A stretch of 64,000 nt of DNA. Source: Halichoerus grypus (lineage: Eukaryota; Chordata; Mammalia; Carnivora; Phocidae). Below, piece by piece: positions 37,667-49,600 of the stretch. The stretch's first letter is position 1; each line of letters starts with the position of its first letter. The DNA lies in assembly GCF_964656455.1 (NCBI RefSeq), contig NC_135718.1, positions 52,233,008-52,297,007 on the forward strand. The letters are read 5' to 3'. A program made the translations under genes and the position numbers. Under the pieces are notes generated by a model that had not been told where the DNA came from, did no database searches, and was given only the letters and a program-made list of their open reading frames with translations.

Positions 37667-40600
37667 GTAAGTATTGGCACTTATAAAATAGCTTGTGTAC
37701 TTGGAACAGGCATCATATAGGACTAGCCCATGGCAGATCTTACAGGTATGTTAGGGTAGGGGTCATAAACTCAATTGCCCAGAGGTACTGAGTAGAATAA
37801 GTGTGTTAAGGCAGGTATTACGGAGGAACGAGAGGGCACTTGCCTCACTTTCGGAAAACCATCAGCTACTCAGCTGTAGCCCAATATAGCCATGCTGGGA
37901 GGCAGACTCAGTGTTGCTAATACTCCATTTCTTCAAGAAAAGCCAGAAATGTGGATTTGATATGAAATTGCCCCATTTTTTTAAATTGGGAAATTCATTT
38001 TTTTTAAAGATTTTATTTGACAGAGCACAAGCAGGGGGAGCAGGAGAGGGAGAAAGGAGAAGCAGACTCCCCGCTGAGCAGGGAGCCCGACACGGGGCTC
38101 GATCCCAGGACCCTGGGATCATGACCTGAGCCGAAGGCAGACACTTAACCAACTGAGCCACTCAGGTGCCCCGGGAAATTAATTTTTTTAAATGTTAATG
38201 TTGTATGAGCCAATAGAACATGTATGTAAGCTAAGTCCATCCCATGAGTCACTGGTTTTTAACCTTTGTGTTAGAAGATTTAAAATAACTAGAAGGGCTT
38301 GACTCAGAGATAACAAATTGCAGTGGATTAAAGGTCCCTGGATTTGTAGTTCTGAGACTGAGTATTTGAGGTTCATTTTATAAATGTGCTACTAAGTTCT
38401 GCCTTGTTGATGTCTGGACTATGAGGACTAAACTCATAGCGGGAACATTTAAGTGAGAATTATGCATTTCAATTTTATACTCATAAGTGTGTAAGGCTTC
38501 TTTCTAACTCTGGGAGAATACAAAGAGGCCTATGCAGGTTAATGATAATATGTGTATCCTTATGTAAAATGAATATATAGCTCTCCTGAATTTATCATAG
38601 GAGTGATGAGAATTATGAATATGTTCCCAGGCCCCTATGTACTGAACTGGACTCTGGCTACCATTTCGTCAGTGTGGGCTAATTTCTGAAACAGACAACC
38701 CCAACATCTAAGTGACTTTACACAATAAAAACTCACTTCTTGCTTGCTTTACTTCCTAGAAGTCAGTGGCGGGAAGGTGGGAGGGTGGGAGGAATCAAGG
38801 AGGCTTTATTCCATGTAGTCTTTCAGGTTCCCAGGCTCCTTCGACGTAGTGGCTCTACCATCCTATAGGGCCTTAGAGTCTTCCACTGGATTCTCTGCTT
38901 CCATTTGGCAGGTGAAGGAAAAGAGAACGAGAGAGTATAGAGGACTGTGAAGGGGGTTTGTAGGGGCCAGGCTGGAGGCGGTGTACTTCACTTCTGTGTC
39001 TCTTCATTCACCAGTACTCATATTGTCCTACTTAACTGCAGGGGGTTCTGGAAAAGGTAGTCTAGCTTTATGGCCAGAGGAGAAGGTTTAGTGAACATGT
39101 GACAGTCTCTGCCACTCTTAGACCTTGTCTAGTCTGGGCTCCAAAATGTCACACTCCATGTATGACTCAGGTGACTCTTTTCTTTTTTTTTCCTATTATG
39201 CAACAGGTTCTGGTATGTTGCAAGAGAGCTGTGAATTCTCTTTAGGGTAGAGAGCTGTATCTTTCTCATATTTCCAGGTGCTATAAAAATGAAGGAACTA
39301 ATGAGCTTTGTTAGTTTTTCCTGAAGGCTTGAGGTTTGTAAAGAGTCTAGTTCTTACTCCCAAATAGAGAAACAGACCCCTCTTGCCTGACACAGGTAGA
39401 ATTAAATTTAACTGAGTTCTGACAAGCAAGTGTCCTGACAAACTAGTATACTGGTAAACTAGTATAAGATACCAAGACTTTTAATGGGATTTTTAATATG
39501 TAAAAGAAAATCTAGACCTTGACAGTTATTTGTTTGTTTTTTTAGGTGGGTCATATTTCTATGTGATCACATTCATTTGAAAAATTTTCTCATTTTTCAG
39601 CCTGCAGGTCAGGAGTCATCTTTTCCCCCTCCTGGTCAGTATCCTTATCCTAGTGGCTTTCCTCCAGTGGGAGGAGGTGCCTACCCACCAGCCCCAAGTA
39701 GCAGCTACCCAGGAGCTGGAGGCTACCCTGCCCCTGGAGGTTATCCAGCCCCTGGAGGCTATCCTGGTGCCCCACCACCAGGGGGAGCTCCAGCCTATCC
39801 AGGAGGTGAGTAATGGGTTGTGGCATTAGTGATGATTTGGAATTGCTGTACCACTTTTTCCTTCTTTTTTTATCCTCTTCATCCTTGCTTGTTTTGTATG
39901 AGGTCAGAGATGCTCTTAGCCTACTCTCTACTAAAGACAGTAAGAACCTGGCTGGCAAGATTGAGGGATAAAGGTTCTTAGGGAGCGGGGCGCCTGGGTG
40001 GCTCAGTCGTTAAGCGTCTGCCTTCGGCTCAGGTCATGATCCCAGGGTCCTGGGATCGAGCCCCGCATCGGGCTCCTTGCTCCGCGGGAAGCCTGCTTCT
40101 CCCTCTCCCACTCCCCCTGCTTGTGTTCCCTCTCTCGCTGTGTCTCTCTCTGTCAAATAAATAAATAAAATCTTTAAAAAAAAAAAAAAAGGTTCTTAGG
40201 GAGCATGAAAGCAGGGAACATTCTTAAAAATTCTGTTGTGAAAAAGAATAAATCTCATGGTAATAAAGGACCAATATATAACAGTTGGCTTGGTTATTTT
40301 TTAAAAAGATTTTATTTGTCTCAGAGAGAGAGAGAGTGAGCGCAAGAGAGCACAAGCAGGGGGAGTGGCAGGCAGAGGGAGAAGCAGACTCCCCTCTTGA
40401 GCAAGGAGCCTGATGTGGGGCTCGATCCCAGGACCCTGGCATCATGACCTGAGCTGAAGGCAGATGCTTAACTGACTGAGCCACCCAGGCATCACATTGG
40501 TTATTTGTAATCAATTGTGATCCTTAAGACGGCTTTGTTCAAAAAAAAAAAAAAGATAGCTTTGTTCAAAGGTAAAAAAGTTTAGCACTTTTATATTATA

Positions 40601-43600
40601 AGTTAGTTGGGCAGGTGAATGAAGTAAAAATGTTGTAATGGAGAAGGAATTGGTAAGTTGAATTTAGACCAAAAGAGACTGCTGTTATAGCATTAATAGC
40701 CTATTTTTTTCCCACTGTTCTTAGTAGATATTTTCCTAAAGTTTACTCTTCAATCATAAGAACTGTCATTATATTCTTTTTTCTAGTTCCTCCAGGTCAA
40801 GGGTTTGGAGCCCCACCGGGGGGAGCAGGCTTTTCTGGCTATCCACAGCCGCCCTCCCAGTCTTATGGTAGTGGCCCAGCACAGGTCCCACTGCCTGGTA
40901 GGTACCAACTATCCAGAGAAAAACAATAGTGTGCTATTTTAAAAATTTCAATTGCCATTGAGAGAACTTAGTTTACATTTGGGATAGCCTTCAGTAAACT
41001 TAGTACTTCCATGAATAATTTTAAATACATGGTTTCATGAAATGGATTAATCTGATGGAAAAGTTTAATCAGTAAGATGGAAATAAGGACCCACTTTTTC
41101 AGTTACAAAAAAAATCTGTTCCAGAGCCAAAAAACCTTTAGGAGCTTCTCTGCTCACTCCTGTACCACTCCTAAACCCTCAGAACTATGTCCTGACATTC
41201 TTTCCAGATGGAATCAGAATTTAGTTTGGTTTGAGTGTTTAAAGAAAAAAAAGGTATTATTTGTTAAATTGTGTAGAACATGAATTATTGTAAAAGGTTC
41301 TTATGACCAAAGTTGGTTTTAGATTCAGTGAATTATAATACTAAAAATTTATCCTAGTGAATAACATGGTGTGAATATTCTCATATGTTTCCATATTCAT
41401 AATAGTCAATGCTGTTTTGAAAAATTAAATCCTATAAGACCTGTTTACTGTATTTTTTTAAATGTTTAGGTGGCTTTCCTGGAGGACAGATGCCTTCTCA
41501 GTATCCTGGAGGACAAGCTCCTTACCAAAGTCAGGTATTTCTGCTCCTATTTTTATATTTCATCCAATTTAATCAGATAATGCCAAAGAAGGGCACCACT
41601 CCTTTGCTGACATTAGAGATTTCCATGAAGCAGAGGAGATGGTTTATTACAGTCACTGAAGATTCTAATCTTTGCTTCTGGTAGACACAATGCTCTCTTT
41701 GGTCCATCTGCTTGTAAGTGTGTCCTGATGATTTTAATAAGACAAGGGTAGGTTCCTTTTCACAGGTGATGATACTCATAACTTTTTCATAGAGATTCAC
41801 TTGGGTTCTTGGCATTGGTTTTCTTTTTCTTCTTCCTTCGCTGGCAGTTACAACTATGAACTTGGGTGACTGAGTAATTGGTATTTCTGGCAGTGTTTGA
41901 GAAAGTGTGGATTTGTTTTTTCTTTTTACCTTTATAACGTTTTACTCTTTTTTCAGATCAATACAGAATCCTTTCCTTCCTATCCTGTTTTCTCTCCTGT
42001 TTCTTTGGATTATAACGGTGAAGTGAGTAAGGTTTTCTAATGTTCACTAACTGCTGGGTCCCCTATATGTGCCTTTATTACTTTCTGATTTCTCGTGTAT
42101 TTTTCTCTCACAACTTCCTTGAGGGCTCAACTATATCTGTTTTATCTTTATGTCCCTGTAGTGCTTGACAAGGCTTTAACTGTGGTAGCCAATTAATGTT
42201 TGTTGAATTGATTTCTCAGTAGCCCTGGACGGTCTCCCATATATCAAATCTTTGCCCCATCTCTGTATAGCCCTTTATTTTAATATTGTTTTATTTTTAA
42301 TTGCCTTATTAATTCTTTTATATCCTATGGAAGTTACCAGGAACACAAGCAGTATACTTTTATGCTTATCTTTATCTTGATTTTTCTTATTTATTTCCAT
42401 ACTGTTTATTCATAAAGATCTATCATTTTCAAGCTTTTTTTAAAGCTGGGGTGGGATAGGGATTACAGTGTTGGAAGAGAAACACTTCAGCTATTTTCTG
42501 GCTTACTTTCTTGATTTAAGGAATTTGATCTCCAGAGAGATTAAGAACCTTGTTCAGGGCCACATAGCTAGTGAAAGACAAAGCTAAGACTAGATCTAGC
42601 TCTTCTGACTCGCAGACCAGTAGTCTTCCTGTTACACAGTGCTGCTTTGCTGATACTCTAAATGGTATTCCTTCAAAGCACATAGAGAACTGCTTTCGAT
42701 CCTTTTTTTTTATTATTGATTGTTGATGATATTGTAAATCTGTAACTATTTTAATGAGAATTTTTATTTTATTTTAGCTTAAGCATGCACATAGCTTTAG
42801 AAACATTTTATGACTGAATATAAAAGATTTTCAAACATAAAACACTAAAAATGAAACACACATACACATGTAACTCATGTGTAACAATTACTACCTTAAG
42901 ATAGAACTAAAACCAGTAGGTGGAAGTTTACAGAGTGATAGATTTTGGAAGATCTTTTACATGGAGGTGGAGTAGGCTACCTTGTGAGGAGAGAACTCCC
43001 TGTCACTGAAAGTCCTCTGGTAGATGTGCATGTGTGTGTGTGTTTAGGGAAATGAAAATTTGTGTCTTGGTTGGGCATTTGGGCCAGGTGACCTTTCCTG
43101 ATTGACCCAGTTTTGTTTTTCAGCAGGAAGGTTGGCATCAAATGAGTGTCAAAGGGTGGAACTTTTGGTGGCAGATACTGTGCTGAGAAATTTTCCCTAG
43201 TTTGAGTTTTGACATCTAGAACATAGACCCTGATTTCCTTTAATTTAGTATAATGGCTGGAGGATAGTACTTTTGATGAAGATTCACTTCAAATGTAGAC
43301 TTTCTACATAGAATAAGACAAATCCATTTTTTCCTACAGATGAAAATTGGAGTAGTTTTTTTTTTTTTTTAAAGATTTTTTTAAGATTTATTTATCTGGG
43401 AGAGAGAGCGAGCACACACACACATGCACATGTATTGGGGAGTGGTAGGGAGAGTCTTAAGCAGATGCCCTGCTGAGCAGGGAGCCTGACCTGGCACTTG
43501 ATCTCATGACCCCAAGATCACGACTTGAGCCAAACCATAAGTTGGACACTTAACTGACCGTGCCACCCAGGCAACCCATTTATTTGAGAGAGAGTGAGAG

Positions 43601-46600
43601 CGCATGCTGGGAGGTAGGGGCAGAGGGAAAGGGAGAGAGAAATTCAAGTGGACTCCGTGCTCAATCCCATGACCCTGAGATCACCACCTGAGCCGAAACC
43701 AAGAGTCAGATGCTTAACTGACTGTACCACCCAGGCATCCCAGTTTGTTTTTTAAGAAAGAAGAGTATAACAGAAAATGAGAATCATCAAATAGTACATG
43801 TTGGGGGTTAGTTTCTCTTACTGCCTAGTCCGGTCCAAAGGCTTTTTGCCCTAACTTAGGATTTTAGTGAAGGTGCTTACATCAAAGGAACCTTTCTTAG
43901 TTTCTTGATACCATAAGGCTCAGGTAAAGGCTTATGTTGAAAAAAAAAATTTAGGGGCGCCTGGGTGGCTCAGTCAGTTAAGTGTCTGCCTTCGGCTCGG
44001 GTCATGATCCTGGGGTCCTAGGATCGAGTCCTGCTTCGGCCTCCTTGCTCAGCGGGGAGCCTGCTTCTCCCGCTCCCCCTGCTTGTGTTCTCTCTCTCTC
44101 TCTCTGTCAAATAAATAAAATATTAAAAAAGAAAAAAAATTTATACTTGAATATTTGCAGTTGAGAATTTTTTCTTAAAACCACTATACAAATATTTGTT
44201 AGTTCCCTGCTTATATTCCTGGCACTATATTCATAGTGCAGGATGGTTGTTAGAAGAAAATGTTGTGTGAGAATATAGGTAAGTGGGAGAAATTATTGAC
44301 CCTAAAAATGTTTGCTAAAAAATGGTCTGTTCCCTTTCTCCCCATTAATTTGCCCCTGCAGTTGCTGGCATATTGCTATATTCAGTGGGTATGACTTTAA
44401 ATGCAGTTTCAGTTGCCTAAAAAGCAATTGAGTCATTTTATATTTTGCAGTCATGTTGAATGCATCTTTAAATGATATTTTAAAGATAATGGGTTAAATA
44501 AAATATATTACTAAAATTCAGTTTTAAAAAACTGTGGTGAAATACCATCTCACTTCATCCCATCTCCCTTAAGCCCTGATTTGAATAGTTTAAGAAAACT
44601 ATTGAATTGTTTCCTAGCTGTGTATTTTCAAATTTTTTAAATTTTGAAATAATTTCAGACTTAAAAATGTAATAAAAATTGTACATAGGGGGCACCTGGT
44701 ATGGTTCAGTTGGTTAAGCATCTGCCTTCGGCTCAGGTCATAATCCCAGGGTCCCGGGATCAAGCCCTGCGTCGGGCTCCCTGCTCATCGGGGAGTCTGC
44801 TTCTCCCTCTGTCCCTCCCCCTTGCTTGTGTGCTCTCTCTCTCAAATAAATCTTTTAAAAAAATTATATTGCTTGTTTGAAACCTCATTGGGCAGCTCAA
44901 TGTCTACCTAACTAAAACCCTTATTATATTATTATCTTTAAATCAAACACTGCTGCTCATCTCACACTATCCAGGGATCAATTTCTTTTTTTCCTGCTGT
45001 TCTAAGAAGGAAATCAAGACATAGGAAGATTGTGACAAGTTTCACAAGCTTGACTTTTCTTATCTCCTGAAAGTTTGGTGTTTAGCTATCTTTTGGCAGG
45101 GAGAGGATAGGTCTTTCTTGCCTGTTCCAGAATGAGCCTTCATAATAAAATGCTCATATCCTTTGTCCTAAAACAAACATGACCTCCTTAGCTAAGAGTG
45201 ATGACTGGGGAAGTCTTAAGTTGTCGTCTTGTCAGCAGAGAATCCTGACTTAAAATTTATATTTTTTGGGGCGCCTGGGTGGCTCAGTTGGTTAAGCGAC
45301 TGCCTTCAGCTCAGGTCATGATCCTGGAGTCCAGGGATCGAGTCCCGCATCAGGCTCCCTGCTCAGCGGGGAGTCTGCTTCTCCCTCTGACCCTCACCCC
45401 CTCATGTGCTTTTTCTCTCTCTCATTCTCTCTCTCAAATAAATAAAATCTTTTTTTTTTTTAAGATTTTATTTATTTATTTGACAGAGAGACACAGTGAG
45501 AGAGGGAACGCAAGCAGGGGGAGTGGGAGAGGGAGAAGCAGGCTTCCCGCCAAGCAGGGAGCCCGATGCAGGGGCTCGATCCCAGGACACTGGGATCATG
45601 ACCTGAGCCGAAGGCAGACGCTTAACGACTGAGCCACCCAGCGCCTCAAATAAATAAGATCTTAAAAAATAATAATAAATTTGTATTTCTTTTACTAAAG
45701 AAGTTTAAAATTTTTTCATGTTTCTTTCTTCCCCAGTTTTATTGAGATATAAGTGACATGTAACATCGTTTTAGTTTTGGGTGTACAACATGATTTGATG
45801 TATTTTTATTTTTATTTTATTTTTAAATTTTATTTGAGAGTGCAAGGGAGAGAGAGTACAAGCAGGGCGAGAGGCAGAGGGAGAGGGAGAAGCAGACTCC
45901 CCACCGAGCAGGGAGCCTGACGCAGGGCTTGATCCCAGGACCCTGACGCAGGGCTTGATCCCAGGACCCTGACGCAGGGCTTGATCCCAGGACCCTGACG
46001 CAGGGCTTGATCCCAGGACCCTGACGCAGGGCTTGATCCCAGGACCCTGACGCAGGGCTTGATCCCAGGACCCTGACGCAGGGCTTGATCCCAGGACCCT
46101 GACGCAGGGCTTGATCCCAGGACCCTGGGATCATGACCTGAGTCGAAGGCAGACGCTTAACTCTCTGAGCCACCCAGGGGCCCCTGATGTAATGTTATCT
46201 TATGAAATGATTAGCACAATCCCTGACTTGGATTTTATGCCTCTTTTTTCAGCCTGCCGCGATGACTCAGGGAGTTCAAGGAACAGTCCAGCCAGCTGCC
46301 AACTTCGATGCCATGAGAGACGCAGAAATTCTTCGGAAAGCAATGAAGGGTTTTGGTAAGGAAAACAGGTTTTTAATCTTATTGATAATTTCAAGTGACT
46401 GAATCTAAAGTAACAATAAGCTTTATTTTTTAAATCAAATTTATGTGTCCACCTGTGCACATAACTCAATTTAATCTGACACCAGGCACCTTGTAAGCAT
46501 GTAAGAGATGTCCTCAGGGAATACCCAGTACAGAATTCACCCTTACTTAAACATGTATGGTTCTTCCAGGCACAGACGAGCAGGCAATTGTGGACGTTGT

Positions 46601-49600
46601 GGCCAGCCGTTCCAGTGATCAGAGGCAAAAAATTAAAGCAGCTTTTAAGACCATGTATGGCAAGGTATATATATTTTTTTCTTTCCTGGCCACAAACAGT
46701 GGCCTATAGGCTCCATGTTTATGTTAGGTTGTATACTATTGTTTTATTAGTGCTGGTGGTGCGAAGTAGAGACAGCTAGATTTCAGAGACCCCAGGAGTG
46801 GTGTGTTCACTATTTATTTCTCTCAAAAGCCTTTCTAATTCTGGAGTAGTCCTTGATCTCATAGTCCTACTCATACCTCATATGATGTCTGATATGTGAT
46901 AGATGCTCAGTAGAAAATAGATTATGGCCACAATAGCATAACTGATAATAGATAAATTTATTATATCAAATAGGTAGATAAATAGTGTAATAGAGAAATA
47001 GTATGGTTCACAGTCTCTCTTTACAGTGGGGTTCAAGGACTTACTATACAGCCCCTACTTATTCTTGGTGTTTGGCATCCTCTTCCACTCCTCTTCCTCC
47101 CTCTAAATATATCCTGTATTATGATGCATGTAACTTCTTGCCATTCACTGCAAACGTCATGGTCTTTCAGACCTCTATGTTTGGTATACATTGTTCTCTT
47201 GGCCTAGAACACCTTTTCCTCTTTTTTTCTTCATGGCAAACAGCTTCTTTAGGATTTAGCTTGAATCAGCTACTCTGAAGTTGGATTTCTCAGAGCAGAA
47301 TTTTGCTGCTGCTTTCAATGTGGTCCAATCGCATTTTGTAAAACCTCTGCCATAACTGATCTCATTGCCTACTCCCTGCAGCAATGAGCTCCCCTCAGGC
47401 AAACTACGTCCAATTCATCTGGGCATTTTCAGCACCAAGTATAGGAATAATAACAAATAGCCACTTAATAAATATTTGCTGAGTGCCTCAGTCCTGGGTG
47501 CCTCAGTCTGTTAAGCGTCTGCCTTCGGCTCAGGTCATGATCCCAGAGTCCTGGGATCAAGCCCTGCATCGGGCTCCCTGCTCAGCGAGAGCTTGCTTCT
47601 CCCTCTCCCTCTGTCTGCTGCTCTGCCTACTTGTGCTCTCTCTCTCTCTGTTTCTCTGTCAAATAAATAAATAAAATCTTAAAAAAACAAAACCAATATT
47701 TGCTGAATGGATGATCAGTGACAAAATCGAGCAAGATTCAGTGGGTAAAAAGCACTATTGCTTCTTAGATATAAAGGGGAAAGCTGGGTAGCATTGTTTT
47801 TCCATTTAGACGGGAATCCTAAAATTTCCTAACATGCTCTGGATCCAGTTTACTTTTCTCAGAATGGGAATAGAGGTTCCTTGGTTTGTCCCACTTCACC
47901 TATTCTACTCTGCCTTACTCTCTCTGCCTGGCCCAGATCTACTTCTTTAGTCTTAAAGCTGATGAAGCGACACAAACTCTAGATTTCCTTAGGGTTCAAC
48001 ATCAGGTTCACTTCTCTAACAAAAGTATTTTCTGTATTATGAGTCTCTTTAGTTAATATATAGCCTGTGCTATGCTGTCCTGGATTTTCTCCTATATCAG
48101 TTTAGAATTAAAACTAAATTCACAGCCTGTGTTTTTTTGCTCCCAGTCCCCTTTTGTCTTGGCTTCCTACTAATTAATACAAATATCATTTGTTGTGGAG
48201 TTGTCCTTGATTCCACATTCTTCTTTATCAGTCTGTGAGTACTTATTCAGTGCCTACTGTATGCCAGGCACTTTGTCCTAGCATCCAGTTACTGACAATA
48301 TCTCCTTGATCTAATATGTAAAGGGTTCTTTTAAAATTTGTCTTCTATCTCAAATCCACCACTCAAATCCAAGCCTTTATTACTTCTTACCTAAGTGATC
48401 TGGTTGCAAAAATGTTCTTATCTAAAGTCTCTTTATCGTCACAGTCCATACGGCCTGTGGTTGTCATTTCAGTGTCTTTTTCTTGCATAAAAGCTTCCAG
48501 TGGCTCCTCCCGGTATGCAGAATCAAATCCACATTCTTTAGTTTGGTGTTCAAGGTAATAACACAAGCGTATCGTTACAACTGTGTCTCACTAATCTTTG
48601 AGAACATCGCCGTCTAACAAAGTTGGTTATCTTCTTCATTAAACAAGCTTTGCTTATTCTTGCCTCATACTGGTGATTCTCAACCTTAGCTGAGCATCAT
48701 AATCTCCTTTCAAACTTAAAACACATGCAGAATCTCTGATGAGTATTTGTCCTCTACATCGTGTGTGTGTGCATAGCCAAGACTGGGAACCATGTTTTCT
48801 GTTTCTCATTTGTGTTCCTCCTCCTCGCCTGAAATATCTTTCTCCTTCCTCTTTGCCTGCTAATGTTTATATATTCTTTAAGATCTGGACTAGAAGCTTT
48901 CTCTGAGTTCTCTAGCCCAGTTTAACTTCTTCTGTTTCAGCTTTTTCTGCTGGTTATCTATGTGCCATTTACTCATCTGGTACTGGAGTGGAGGCTGCCT
49001 TATATTATCTCTTTTTAGATGTTTATCTTTCCGAATAACACAGTGATGATGATTCCTACTTCTGCACAGAACAAGAACAGTTTCTTGTGTGAAACAAATA
49101 TCTGTTTATCATTTTGTTAATCTTAATTCTTTATTTCATGTATCTGTCTGTGTACCTGGTATAGTGGTGAAACTATAGTAGGAATTTATTAAGTGTTTAT
49201 TGGTAGAATGAGTAAAATACATCTGCTTGAGGGGTGCCTGGGTGGTTCAGTCAGATAAGTGACTGACTCTTGACTTTGGCTCAAGTCATGGTCTCAGGGT
49301 CCTGGGATCGAGCCCTGTGTCGGGCTTCTTGCTCAGCAGGCAAGCCTGCTTGAGGATTCTTTCCTCTCCTTCTGCCACTCTCCCCACTCATGTGCATTCT
49401 CTCTCTTTCTCTTTCTCAAATAAATCTTTAATAAATAACTAAAATACATCTGCTTGAGATGTTGGCGAGGATGCACAGAAAGGGGAACCTTCTTGCACTC
49501 TTGGTGGGAATGCAAACTGGTACAGCCACTCTGGAGAACAGTGTGGAAGTTCCTCAGAAAGTTAAAAATAAAGCTACCCTATGACCCAGCAATTGCACTA

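Noticed and set aside
45823..46173. 116-codon minus-strand frame with a repeated [15 protein letters not shown] pattern as a repeat protein
   Set aside because: It is the 26-bp SINE minisatellite read in one frame (a 78-base, 26-residue period); no gene signals.
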